Part shown: positions 20,022 through 32,466 of the stretch, in pieces | Layout: every line of letters starts with the position of its first letter | Position numbering within the stretch: position 1 is the stretch's first letter | NCBI GenBank assembly: GCA_020881915.1 | Contig: JAJFPB010000005.1 | Coordinates: forward strand, 2,914,001-2,978,000 | DNA: 64,000 nucleotides | Direction of reading: 5' to 3' | Origin: Paramyrothecium sp. XJ0827 | Lineage: Eukaryota > Ascomycota > Sordariomycetes > Hypocreales > Stachybotryaceae | Notes under the pieces: generated by a model | The model's database searches: none | Told to the model about the DNA's origin: nothing | The model's input: only the letters and a program-made list of their open reading frames with translations | Position numbers and translations under genes: made by a program

Positions 20022-22433
20022 TTATCGTTGCTCAGTCTCTGCTGCCGGGCGAGTCTGTGGCAACTTGTCTGCTCCACTGGTGTTATTGCCAATTTCCCCC
20101 GTTTCTTTCGGCTGTTCATTGGGTGTAACCGCAGTTTCTGCGTCCTTGTCGGATTCGGGCTTCTTCTGGCTAGAAGTGTCGTTGCCGACTGGCGCCCGGG
20201 CAGCAGTAGAGTTGGGGGCAGCAGTGTCCTCGGCAGACGAGCCCGTCGTAGGCCGCTCGCTCGACGATCGTGCTCCGGACAATATGCTCTCGCCAAAACT
20301 CTCCTGTGTGGTTGGTCTCGTCGTGCCGTTATCCTCGCTCGCCGTGGCCCTGGAGCTAGGCACACTCACGAACTGGTGGCTCTTTTCAGTAGGGCTGGCG
20401 GGGGCCGTGGATGCCTCAACCTTCTCAGGCTTCGCGGCCGTCTTCTTGCCCCATCCGCTACCCCAACCGCCGGTCTTACGCTTCTCGCCCGCCCAGGAAG
20501 CCCATCCAGCCATGAAAGTCCCGGCTCGTCCCCCGACGGGCTGCGCTGCAGGCTGAGATTTCGTTGGTTCCGCGGCATCGGCATCGCTTTGTGTCCTGGA
20601 AGCCTCCTGGGCACGGGCTTCTTCAGCACGACGGCGTTGCGACTCCCTCATATATTCCATGTCGGAATAGAGCTTGTTGAAGACGCTGGAGGCCTTTTCA
20701 CGGCCGGCCGCTAGGTTGCGGCCAAGCATATCGCGACCCTGCGCCAACTTTTCATCCAAGTGAAGTTCCTTCACCTGTTCGGATATATGGCGCTGGATGT
20801 CTTCGATAGTGAGGCCACCAGCGCAAGGATGTTTGGGCTCGGAGACGGCGAAAATGTTCTCATCGGTATGAGCGTTCCACATGCGGTAGTTTTCTGTTCG
20901 CATCCAGGCTTCAACCCAATCTAATCCAAAGTCCACGGCCGGATCCGCGTCGGCCGATCCATTGCCCCCTTTAGTTTTGTCTCCCACTGACACGAGGAAG
21001 TTGTGGAATTTGACCGATGAAACGAGTCCCAAAATGTACGCCTCGAACTGCGACCTGATGAACTCTTCACTTCCCCGGTAGCCCAACGTCTTTGGCCTGC
21101 TAGGGTTGGCTTCATCCCACGTATCGTTCACCTCTAGAGCAAGAAAGTCTATCCATCGTCGGTCTGCTGCAGTGAGCCCTAGGGCTTGTCTCAACGACGT
21201 CGACGTAATGTTGATTGTGTTGTCGTCCAGGTTGATTAAGATATCGCTGTAACGGTCTCTCTGTTGGAGCAAGAGTGAGTTTGTGCTTCCGACGATATAT
21301 GACTTCGTGCCAAAGTCGGCAAGTATGTCTAGCTGTTGGAGTGGCGTGTAAGGGCCGAATAAACCGCCCTGATGATTTCATTAGAAGATGTGCTCACACG
21401 TGGAGGCGCAAGCGCTGTACCTTGCCAAAGATCTGTAGAGGAAGGCCCATATAGCTCAAGAGCGAGGCACGATTACTACTCTGTAAGCTTGTCGGCTTTG
21501 ACAGCGTCGCCTCATAGCTATTGAGTTCCGGATCGGCGCAGTCCTGCAGTTTACGGATGAGGCCCGGTATCAGCGAAATCAGGGAGAATTGCACCATGCA
21601 TAACCGATCACAACGCGATCCAAAAAATAGCATCTGCATAGCATTAGCCCCGTGCCCGACCGCAACAGCTCTTGACAACATACCTTTGGTTGGAGCAAGC
21701 AACACTTGAGCAAGACGAGCGTCTGCCACTTGAACTCGTGGACTAGCTCTCGTAAGCTCATGCCCAAATGTTGGTCGCGTTCTGCTTCCTCGTTCAGCAC
21801 CCCCCTGGCCTTTTCATCAGCCAAGCTCTCTTGAAACCTTCGCAGGATCTCAACATCCGTAAAATCGCGCTGCGAAAACCAGGCATGAGTTACTATTCCC
21901 AGGCGCTCCCTTAGCAACCCGAAGAATTGTGGGCTATCCGCTATCACGACAACAGCTTTCTGGACGGTAGATCGTGTAACATCGGCTGGGCGATTCAACA
22001 ATTGAGAGGCGTCTAATTGACGGGTGCATGAGATGCCGAAGAGGGATGTTGCAGGTTCGTTGTCAGTTTGGGGGCGCAGTAGTGTGAAGTATGAAAAGTC
22101 CTCCTCCGATCTGATGATAGCATAGGTTAGTCTTGTACAACTGCACGCCAGCTATTGACAGTATGGGTTAACCTACGCATGCGCACCATCACTCAATGCC
22201 ATAAAAGGTAACAAGGACCATCCAAAGTCTGCCGCAGGATCACTGCCCTCTTCCACACCAAACCAAGTCTCAACTTCAGGTCCTCTGGCATGATGAAAGT
22301 CCACAACGGTGACGAGAGGTGTGAAATCGATCTTGGACGGTGTTGCCGGCTGTGGAGGCGGGATAGGAGACAGGATAGCCGGCGTTAGTGACCGACCTTC
22401 CTCCGGAGGCGTCGTATTCTCGTCGGTGCTCAT
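20022..22433 (-). CDS. AVL9: AVL9 late secretory pathway protein (DENN-like)
   Basis: Four exons (22433-22177, 22110-21684, 21633-21421, 21368-20022) give 747 aa. The opening PLVTVVDFHHARGPEVE is the hallmark N-terminal strand of Avl9/DENND6-type longin-DENN proteins. It is followed by segments on dense structure such as LLGISC-like SLFGISCTRQL, GLLRERLG and LSYMGLPLQIFGKGGLFGPYTPLQQLD. The C-terminal 200-250 residues are disordered and rich in Ser, Thr, Ala and Glu, with a YMRESQRRRAEEARAQEA coiled segment before them. In yeast, Avl9 acts in exocytic cargo export from the Golgi, and DENN proteins act as Rab exchange factors. The assignment to the family is strong; the partner Rab is unknown. 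A 282-aa opposite-strand frame over the disordered tail is a shadow. Confidence 0.9.
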
Positions 22434-23689
22434 GATGTGATCGATTCGTCTATGAAGCTGGTCGGTGCTTAACTAACGCTCTTTTAGGCAAGCCATACAC
22501 CGGAGCTTGAACACTCGGTACGCCAAGGGCTTTCTGCAACCAATGCAACGATTGATCAAGACGCCGGCGAATGAGAAAGGTCGTCTTCCCACACACAGCA
22601 GCTATGTCGAGCCGCTAGTCGGTCGGAAGCTCGTCAAGACAAGTTCAGATGCAACAAGATGCCTCTGTACCACACAGAAAGGTTGGACAAGTTGTACCGC
22701 GCGACGGCCGGAGAGCGAGAAGAGATCGTGGGTAGTCGAAGACTCGGGGGTGCATTCGCGCGCGTGGAGGGGTGGAGGCGAGCAGGACGATTTCTTAAGG
22801 TGTGCTACCGAATGGCCTGACGAGATGGTATCGGGAGAACAAAGCGATTCGTGAAGTTCGTTGACAAGGGGCTTGAATATAGAGAGAGAAATGCTGCAGA
22901 TCAATAAGACGAGAATGCTAATCGCAAACAAAGTCCAAGAGAGGTGATGCTGGTTTCCCACGCTATGCCATGCTCAGCTCTTCCATGTGCGGAGGCTTCT
23001 GATCGAAAACGATACAAGATGGAAATGGTCGCGGATTAAGGTAAGAACAGTCTGCCCAACAATGGTCCGTCAGGGCGACTTACACGGCCGTTGAGACGGT
23101 GATCCAAGCTGTCTAGGATTTCGGCTTGATAGACGAATTGAGATCCCAAGTCGGTCAAGCCCCGCCATCGACAACCAGCACTGGTCGTCACGTGTCACAG
23201 CACAGCTTGGCATTCGTCCCAATGCACCGGACTAAGCTAAGGTATCTACCTGCAAACCATCTAAAACGAGCCAGCAGCTTCATTGCACAGCACCTGGAGC
23301 AGCATGGAAAGCGTCGGATTGAGGAAGAGGCAAAGATAGTCAGGACTCCTTAACCTAATCGTGTACCGACGTGGATTTGTCCAAACAATCATTGAATGTC
23401 TTGAACGAGGGTGTGTCGTACCGCATACCTTACTTAACAAGTGCTCGAAGATTGAACGACATTCCCTTGCGATCCAAGACATCTGCAAACGCATTCTGGG
23501 TAGATGACTAGGCCAATCAATATCACTGTAATCTGAATTTCCTTATTTCGCGATCTTGAAGCCGAAAGACTGGTCCAGTCCTCCTAGCCACACAAGTCGG
23601 AGGCAGAAAAGGCGAGACCACCAAAAGGATAAGGTACATGAGGTACGGATCACCACCTTCCTGCAAGTACCGGGACTGGTTCTTAATTG

Positions 23690-23850
23690 ACTCCTCTCCT
23701 AACAAATATGACTTTATTTATGTACGAGTAAGATTTTTGGTTTGAAATAACATATATGTATTGTTTTTATGCAGACGGAGATATTTTAGATATGAAAAAG
23801 GCTTAAAAGTAAGGGATTTGCAGTGTCGCTTTTTCTGCCAATCCGTTGCC
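23690..23850 (-). mobile_element. MITE-like AT-rich element, copy E (reverse orientation)
   Basis: On the minus strand the head reads GGATTGGCAGAAAAAGCGAC then ACTGCAAAT, matching the family head. An internal CAAAAATCTTACT is shared with the copy at 42.6 kb. The tail contains TCATATTTGTTAGGAG, like the tail of copy A. The limits are approximate. Confidence 0.55.
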
Positions 23851-25371
23851 ATACCAGTTAGCTTGGCGCAGAGGTGCATACAATTGATGCTCCGCTGATG
23901 TTCACGTGCCAACTGCTTCACATGCTATGTTAGCTCATCCCACCCGCACTGATGCTTTTGATGCCCTGACCGCCAATGCTGCCTCAACATGTATTGTAGA
24001 TGCGCTGCGTGGAACACCAATGTATTGGCTGCACCCACGGGGTTTCAGGCCTGCCGCAGTTCAGCGTGCCACCGAAAGGAATGGACGAAACGGCCATTTC
24101 CATCCCCGTGGAACCGCCTTGTGCATCCATCGAAACGCACGGTTTCCCGGGACCTAGCACACAAACCCACTTCCGGGCCGTGAGTTGGGAGCATTGCTGG
24201 CTCGGGCCAACTTTTGAGCTAGGGAAACGTCGGACTACACTAGTGGCACTTTCTAAACTCTGTATTCCAAAGGCACCAAGACCAGATTGTGACATTAGCC
24301 CGCGACATGTACGCTGAGTCTCTGTGTTGTCAGAGGAGTGGCATAAAGGACGAGTTGCATTTGTCGGTTTTCAGCCGAGCTTAGCAAGTATAGCCGCCCA
24401 ACGGTGTGAAAAGAGCTTCCTCTTGTGTCATGTTCCGACACTTCATGGGATAGCATGATTCCACACTCCACCTTGACATCTGCAGCAGTCCGAAATAGGT
24501 GAGGCATGGGTAAGCTCACCGCAACGCAGCCGGGCTTGTGGCTTCTGGAAGGCTTCCATGTGAGCCAGGATCGTATTTGTTGTTATTGTTTGCTTGTGCT
24601 TGATGCTTGCACGTCTGGCACCGACGGGCTCACCGACAAAGGAGCTGGCGCTCGAGACTCATCAAGGCGTTCAACGAGTTAGCACAAAGCTGAACTCAAA
24701 TGGCCCTACAGAGCATTGGAAGTATCGTACTGTACCGTGCCTTTCATTACTCTGCCATGTGCATTAGACCCGCTGGCCCCGGCATGTAAAACGCCTGACT
24801 CGTCAACATGCATGGGTGCTCTATGCTTTACGAGTAAGAAGGGTCGAGGGATGAAACCTTGGTTCAGACCTGGGGCATAATTCCAAGGCATTCCCAAACT
24901 ATGAGCCTTGAATCGTGCATTTCCTCCAGCTATCAAGCGACTCTGGCATTCTTCACAGGCCCGCAACATCCGACTCATCAGGAACTCGAGAGTCCGGGTT
25001 GCTGCACCCTGAGATTATGACCACGTGTAATCCTTGTCGACAAAACGAGCGTCTCACTGTGCCTACGGACTGAGGCCGTTTGCCAAGCGCCAATCAATAT
25101 TGACGTAAGGTAGTCAAATATCGCGGATGTGCGCTCATGGATCAGGCGCTTGAAGAAGGACGAGCCAGGGGATGAAATACCGTGCGAAGCGCCACAGGCA
25201 AATGGGAGAGAACTGAGCAGAGCGATACTGTTGGTTATTTTGATGGGACGACAATGAGTTTCGACAACAGGGCCCCGACTCGTCAGACTAAGCGCTGGCC
25301 TATTTCAGGAAGCTTGTGTGGAGCCAGAACAGATCAAAGGGACGAGTGGAGCCAGGTTGGCTAGAGCCTAC

Positions 25372-25633
25372 CAAGCCAAGCGGTTAGCAAAAAAAAAAAA
25401 GCGATACTACAGTTCTATCAAATCACGAATGAAAGGCATCATAATAATAATAGTTAATAATAATAGTAAAAATTAAAAGAGATTGGCTAAATATTGATCC
25501 TATAATTCTTAATTAAATTATATGATTTTTTTTGGCCTTTTATAAGTGTTTAATGCTCTTTTGCTTCTATGTTATTGCTAATAACATGACACAGAATATC
25601 TTCAGTCTCTATTTTTTCCGCCCACCTGTTGCA
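25372..25633 (+). mobile_element. MITE-like AT-rich element, copy B
   Basis: The head AAGCGGTTAGC is followed by a 12-A run and GCGATACTACAG. The interior is very AT-rich with ATA repeats. The tail has TTATTGCTAATAACATG and AGAATATCTTCAG, as in copy A. AGCCTAC occurs at both flanks (25365-25371 and 25634-25640), a candidate 7-8 bp target duplication with one mismatch at the eighth position. Confidence 0.6.
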
Positions 25634-26800
25634 AGCCTACTCTGTAAATGGGAGACCAGGGGCAATTGTACGCAAATGGCATGGACGCCAAACACAGTCT
25701 TTTGCCAGTGCTGGATCTAAAATGGTGGCAGGGTTACCCCGTGCCTCGTGGCCCCGGCGAGACAGGGGTTGTTGAGACAAACGTCGAGGTTTCATCAGCA
25801 ATTCCGAATCCCCTGTTCGGATTGGGATTGCGAGGAGACTTCCAGGCCGCTGGTTGAAGCTGGGAGAAATTGGCCCCCGCAACGAGACCCGAAAACAGCA
25901 AAAGCAAAATGGCATGGCACTGCTGCTACTGGACCATTTGCCAATTCGTAAATTGCTTTGGACAGGATGAGGTTTGCGCACCGAGTTTGTTATTCTGCCA
26001 GCAGACACGATGGGCCAATTGCATTGCTCTGCCTTTGTTCCTTATCGGCCCATTGAGCATCATGAACTGCTCACGGCTGCTGGCCTAGCGAGCACAGCTG
26101 ATGTTGTCTCTTCCCTCCCCCCACGGACCTGGAATCAATGCCTTGCCTTACCTCAGACGCAGTCAGGCATTGGGAACAGTTTGCAGCACATGTCCTACGT
26201 ATACTCTAGTCAGTGGCTTGTCGACCCCAAAGAAGGAACGACAAAGAGTGGCCCGCATGGACTGCAATTGAGTAATTGTTTGTTCTCGCCTCTAAAAAAA
26301 GAGCCGAAGGACGAGGAAGTAAACAATGGCTGGTTGGCACGAGAGGTGAAGCTTCCAATGGGACGCACGGCCCCGTGGATGGCGGTCTGCAAAGGGACCA
26401 CGACGCATCCCAGATGCGCGGATTTGGGCGCAGACTGGAGCTCAGATTCGAGACGCAGGTGTGGTTGAGACAAAGTGAGGCAAAGCGTGGCATGGCAAAC
26501 GTGCGTATGGGTGCGCAGGGGTATCAAATGATTCGAATTGGCGGCGCTCCCACTCGACAAAGGTGCTCAGACGCAACGCCGAGCAGAACTTTCTTTTTTT
26601 CTTCTCCCTCTTCTATTCCTTTCGGCCCATCTCCTTGGGAACAGCACCAGGAAAAGGATCTATGGTGGTTTTGTCGCTGGTGGCGTGGTTGGGAATAAAG
26701 TAGCGTCAGAGATTTAAGGTTCTCCCTGGTCCGAAACGAGCTCAGATAAACGGAGTGAGGGTATCGAATAAGAGGGAGAAAGAAAAAAGAAAATAGAAGC

Positions 26801-28712
26801 TACTTGCTTTGGACACCATGCACAGGCATCAGATCGCTGAATATGTCGTGGATACCAGGTGTTGCAGGGACCGCCGTGTCTCGGCCAAGTTCCTGTTACC
26901 TTGCGAGCCCTGTGAGCTCCCGGGAGATACCTTTGCCTCTGGTACCGTGCCTTGCCGTTGCTATTTGTCTAGAGCATCAACCCAAGTATGAGCCTCGGTG
27001 CCGGAACTGGCAGCCAGCGCCGGTGGGGGTACCGAAGGCAAGCGTCCCTACGCGAGAGGCACCCAGAAGCAGACGGGGTGTTGCACATGGCAAAACACAC
27101 GGCCTCCGCGACTTATCTTCCCTCGGACAGCTGGAAGACCCTCATGTTGGATCCGTGCACCCCTTGCTCGCTCACCTTCTCCAGATTCATCCTCATTTAG
27201 GCGGGTGCTGCGAGAAGGGCCAAGGTACCCTGCAAATCCCAACCACTGGTTGTGGCAGGCTTCCCAAGGGCGTCAAGGTCAGCGCAGAATGAAGCCAAGC
27301 TGCTAGTCGACGGCGCTGGTACGTCAGACAAGCTGCGCTAAGCCCCCGTAGAGCCAAAGCTACCCACCGAGCTAAACTCCGGGGGCTGTCGACATTGAGT
27401 CTCCGTCATCCAGCAGGCAGCGCCTCCTCTTCTCCTCTCTGCCTTTCATTCTCCCGACCTAAACCTTTGGTAGAGGCTGCGTCTAAAACGCATTGTCGGA
27501 ATCGGACGCAAAACTGCCAAGTCCGAGTCTCGTGGGATCTAGGAAGAAAGGGCCCATGCTTACTTATTCGTCTCTTTCTTGGGCCTTATTTTTCCCCTCT
27601 ACATTTTTTCCTTTTTTCCTTCCTTTTGTTGCTTCGTTCTTGCATCTATTTGTACTTGTGGTCCCGTCCTTTCACCACTCCACTTTGGCCTTAAACTGCT
27701 TCTGGCCGTGCCGGGGTCATTCGACGAGTTGCGAGGTACCTAAAGGCACTCGGCCCTGCTAGCAACGTCAACAATCGGACGCTACCGCTGCCTACCGGGT
27801 CCCTTAGTCCGCCTGTCCCGTACAGCAGCACATTGCCATTGCCTCTCCTTCTCTTTCTCTCGGCTACCTTTGGCTCCTTCCGAACTTGCCTGGCAATTAC
27901 TACTCACCTACCTTACCACCTGGTTTAGTCCCTTAATCCGCTGCCGATCCAGAATCTGCCAAACACCCACCCGAGCTCCCTCCTGCTCCTCTTCCTTCCT
28001 CCCCCGGCAGTGTCTTTCATCTGGTTTCCGTCTCCTCCGCTTCCTACCTCCCCTCAAGCCAAGGGAAATAGACCCCCGCTCCGAGAGAGCTCAACGATTG
28101 CGGAACACCGGTACATGCAGCTGGCTCTCGAGACACTGGGAGCGAGCGAGCTAGCCTTTGTCACTCTTGGCTGTTGAGTTCGCCTCCGCAATTTAGCTTC
28201 GACCACCTCTTCTCAACCCCAATTGGTGCCACCGTCATCACCCACATCGCCGTTACCCGCCGAACCTCAACTTGCCTCATGTTGTACCTTGTCCCAGCTG
28301 CAACGAGCCAGCCGGTCAAGTCGAACTCCCGACGACAAGCTTGACGAGGTCATCATCGCCCTACACGATCGTCCATTTTTATCCCGTCGGGTCCCGACAT
28401 CTGCGCCGGCTGCGGCCATCAAATTCACGATCCGCCGCCCGCCCAAAACTCGCTCACCTTCGGTCTCCGTTCATCACGTCCCATCACCCAACGCTCCGGG
28501 CTTTCTTATTCTTGCCGTGCACCGCTGCGCTTCCGCTTTGGTTCTTGCGCCCGTCAGCCAACCGTGGTTTGCTCGAAAGCTTCCGCCGCTGTCTCCACGA
28601 CCATGCGCCAGTGATTGGCGCAACGCTCTGATTTGCTAGCATCCTAATCCCCCATTCAATAGAGGTCTCTGCATCGGCTGGTTCAGCTTGAACCGCAATA
28701 TTGACCTCCACG
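26801..28712. promoter_or_regulatory. Long upstream region or leader of the G-alpha gene
   Basis: Pyrimidine-rich blocks occur at about 27400-27450, 27565-27625 and 27840-28060, typical of fungal transcription start regions. Many overlapping short frames are present but none looks conserved. A long 5' UTR with upstream ORFs, possibly spliced, is plausible; the sequence alone does not settle where transcription starts. Confidence 0.45.
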
Positions 28713-30060
28713 ATGGGTTCCTGCATGAGCACGAACACTGAGGAGGTGGAGCAGAAGAAGAAGAGCCAAGCCATCGACAGAGTCCTCGAGGAGGACTCGA
28801 AAAGGCTACGCAAGGAATGCAAGATTTTGCTACTAGGTAAGCACTATCGGAACGCTGGTGAACATTCGGCCGCTGACGCGCATGTCGTTCAGGCTCTGGA
28901 GAGAGCGGGAAGTCGACCATTGTCAAGCAGATGAAAATCATCCATCTCAAGGGCTACAATGAAGACGAACTATACAACTATCGGCCCACGGTATTTAAAA
29001 ACCTGGTCGAGTGCGCGAAGGCAGTCATCACTGCTATGCAGCAATTCGATATCGAGCCACATAATGCCGAGAATAGACGGTACGCCGACTTCCTGATGCA
29101 ATATCAAGCAGAATCTGGGCCACAGGCGCACATCGACCCCCAAGTTGGCGTGGCTGTTCGTTCGATATGGAATGATCCGGCCCGGGACGAGTTGATGGAG
29201 CATCAAACCGAATTTTACTTGATGGACTCGGCCGAATAGTAAGTTGCAGCACCTGTACGTGTGTGAGCTGTCTCTAATGATCCGGGATATAGCTTTTTCC
29301 AAGAAGTCATGCGCATTGTTGCACCCGACTATCTTCCATCCGAGATGGACGTCCTCCGAGCGCGGACGAAGACGACCGGTATATACGAGACTCGCTTTCA
29401 AATGGGCCAACTAAGTATTCAGTATGTCTGCGGTTATCCCGGTGGCGATGGCTGTGCCTTTTCGGCTAACAAGCAACTAGCATGTTTGATGTGGGAGGCC
29501 AGCGAAGTGAGAGAAAGAAGTGGATTCACTGCTTTGAAAATGTTACGTCAATCATCTTTTGCGTTGCACTCAGCGAATATGATCAGGTTCTTCTGGAAGA
29601 AAGCACACAGGTAGGTTCTCTCTTCGCATAGTACGGGTACGTGGCGACCGCTGACACGGCAGTGATAGAATCGAATGATGGAAAGCCTGTTGCTCTTCGA
29701 CTCGGTCGTCAACTCCCGGTGGTTCATGCGGACCAGTATTATCCTCTTCCTCAACAAGGTGGACATCTTCAAACAAAAGCTGGGACGGTCGCCGTTGGGA
29801 AATTATTTCCCCGACTATTCGGGCGGTAACGACGTGAACAAAGCTGCCAAGTATCTACTGTGGCGCTTCAACCAGGTGAACAGGGCGCATTTGAACCTCT
29901 ACCCTCAGTAAGCATATCAAAACAGCCACGGCATCTGAACGCGTACTTACTCGTATACAGCCTCACGCAAGCTACGGATACATCCAACATCCGCCTCGTG
30001 TTTGCGGCGGTCAAGGAAACCATCCTGAACAATGCACTGAAGGATTCTGGAATCCTCTGA
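28713..30060 (+). CDS. Heterotrimeric G protein alpha subunit, group III (GNA-3/MagA type)
   Basis: Six exons (28713-28836, 28893-29238, 29293-29421, 29481-29610, 29669-29907, 29961-30060) give 355 aa, the normal size. MGSCMST carries the Gly2 myristoylation and a nearby palmitoylation cysteine. G1 is GSGESGKST, switch I includes RARTKTTG, G3 is DVGGQRSE and G4 is FLNKVD. The C-terminus [10 protein letters not shown] lacks the pertussis-toxin cysteine seen in group I. These features and the N-terminal sequence match Neurospora GNA-3 and Magnaporthe MagA, which activate adenylyl cyclase and cAMP signalling for conidiation, nutrient sensing and virulence. The first intron interrupts the P-loop codon, a conserved position in this class to my memory. 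Confidence 0.97.
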
Positions 30061-32466
30061 TGGTCATTGTAGATTGTCATTAAGTCTTACGTCAATGCAG
30101 ATTTCTTGCAAAGGAGCAAGCGTCTGAAGCATAGTCGGAGTTTGGAGTCTTGGTTTCGAGCGCTTTTCATCGCGCTCCAGGCGGCGTTAGTCAGGCTGGC
30201 AGACTCTTCTTTCGCATACGGCCCATATGCAGGCTGTACTACTTTTTAATCAAGTTCCTTGAAGCCACTCGTCCTCGACGCTTCAACACGAGTCACGCTT
30301 GGGTAGCTGGTTGCGCACGACAAACGTTGTGAGGTGTTTGATGCAGGGCAGACGTTGCATCCTACAACGATGGCAGATTAGTCCTGCCACGACAGATCAT
30401 GGAGTTACAAGGAGTCAGGCGACCTAGAAGGTGGGCCATTGGTTGCCCTGCAGCCTTTGTTTTTTTAAGACTTGGTGGAGGAATTGGATATGTTGGGCAA
30501 TCAAATGTCTTTTCCCTTGATTGAGACTTGGAGAAAAGAGAAGACCATCGAGGCCTGAGGTGGCTCTTTTGTACCGAGCTTTGCAAGAAGAGAATGCGCT
30601 GAGGTCGAATTCATTCAAGCACCCGGCGTGTGCTACATACTCTTGTGATCGTTTCCCACTATAACAAACGTGCTAGCATCGTAATTGAAACAGAAGCGTT
30701 CTCCCTGACGGTATGAGCAGCGTGTCTAGGCGATGGTGGTCAATATGCATTTCCGCACGAGCACAGTGAACAAGCTTAGTCCGGACACATTTCCGGGACA
30801 AGTTATCCGTGGCAGATCATGCGAAGTGGATGTACAACATGGGTGGCGCCCAGGCCGCCCAGAGTGTATCCTATAATGTCAAAGCCAGAGGCATCGATGG
30901 TGCGCAGTAGCATAAGCACGTCTCGAATCACATTCGGCAGGCATTCCCTGACAAGAGACAGCGACCTGGCTCCCGACATGGGCTGCGTTTCACGTTCGTC
31001 ATACAGTCAATCCAGCCAGAGTCTCTATGGTCGGTGTGGAAAGACTGGGAGCCCTGGAGGCCGGCTGGTAAGGTAAGGTCGATGGCGATGCCCCGCATTG
31101 CCGCGCACTGGATATGGAGAGTGTGGGTTTGTCGTGCTTGAACGTGGGCCAGAAAATAGCTCTCTGGAGCTACAGCTACCTACCTACTCATAAGTATCCA
31201 CAGCTCAAGCAACTCAACCCACACTAGAGCTACATCAGCAGAGATATTGTTGGTAGGTAGGGTGGTTCCCCGAAGCCCGTGCAGCAAGTTTCCAATGGGC
31301 TACAGCAGTCCGCTCTTGGTGCATGACCCCGCCCACCCGTTGCTGCCGGGCAGATCATGGGGACAAAGCTCGGCTGGCTGGTGCCGCGATGGAAATATCT
31401 ACCGTCGAGTGCGGCATGCAGCCGCGTTGTTTGCGACTCCATTCCGGCAAGCTACATGCGCGGCATCGAAAAGCAGGTCTGACGAGATCGCTGGTGGACG
31501 GAGGACCTTCAGTTCAGAAGTCTGGCCAAGCCGAACTAGGCGAAACCGGGCATGGGTGTAAGCCCATGCGTGCGCTTGCGAGACCTTCATAAGGTTGACG
31601 AACCAGGCCAGGGCCGGCCCAGCCACTCAGGCTCGAGAGGCGATCCCCTCTCGAACTCGGTTGATACCCATGGGTCATGCAAGCTACATGTCGAGTGAGG
31701 TAAGGTATCTGTATGGGCCGAGCGAGGATGGCATGGTATGGCTGTGATCTCACCCCGCTTGCTGCGGGATGCTCGCGGTCCAGGTCCCAGGCCGCGAAAG
31801 GTCGCATGAGCCCGCCGTGCGGTGTCGTCAGTGAGCATGTAAGTCGGCCCATTCCAATCGTGTCTCTTGGGCTCATGCTTGCTCCCCGCGCGCTTTCCTC
31901 GTGTTCCCTTTCCTCGTTCCTTCCACCTCCCCTGTTCCGTTGCTAAGTCAGGTACAGAGTAGGTATCTGGTTGATATTAAAGCTGCCTGCCCCATCCTTT
32001 GCCCGTGAGCTTTTCCCTCTCCCTCCTCTCCTGTTCTTCGTCCTTCAGCTGCCAGCTTCTCTGTGTCGTAGCCAGTAGCCTCCTCTGGTGCCGTTATCAC
32101 CACTCATTACCTTGGCCAAAGGCGTGATAAGCTGTACCGCACCATCCCTTCGTCGAACCTTAAAGTGGCCGAGCTTGCAGCTACTCCGCTTGCCTAGCTT
32201 CCTCTAAGCTTCCGCTGTCGTAGCTGGACCTGAGCTTCAGATTCCCCGCTCCCGGATCGGATACTATACAGGTACGTCGGACTGTTTTGCACCTTTTTGT
32301 TTTTCGTTTGCCTTGACACTGCTTTCAATACAATACACTCGAACGAAGGGGTTCGATATAGATCTGCGCCGCGCCCAGATTCCATTGATCTGCTTTCCTA
32401 CTGTCTCAGAACAACCGTTGACATTGTTTCAAGCCACTTCCTTACAGTGTCTTAGAGCCGTTTGCC
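30061..32466. other. Intergenic, upstream region of glycogen phosphorylase
   Basis: No gene is supported in 2.4 kb. Several TACCTACC and AAGGTA motifs occur at about 31075, 31170-31255 and 31700-31960. A pyrimidine-rich block at about 31890-32060 probably marks the promoter or leader of the phosphorylase gene. Confidence 0.5.

Larger units (their letters stand above)
22434..26800. other. Gene desert with AT-rich repeats
   Basis: Between AVL9 and the G-alpha upstream region I find no supported gene over 4.4 kb. It contains two MITE-like copies (about 23.69-23.85 kb and 25.37-25.63 kb). Open frames at 23.9-24.5 kb and 25.6-26.7 kb are short, overlapping and unlike known families. Only 22434-22500 clearly belongs to the AVL9 promoter. 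Confidence 0.5.

Noticed and set aside
19866..20714. 282-aa plus-strand frame opposite AVL9
   Set aside because: It is the shadow of the disordered AVL9 C-terminus; Arg/Leu/Ser-rich with no motif.
26276..27306. Overlapping plus-strand frames of 100-162 aa upstream of the G-alpha gene
   Set aside because: Several frames overlap in the same stretch, with no shared splice model and no recognisable domain.
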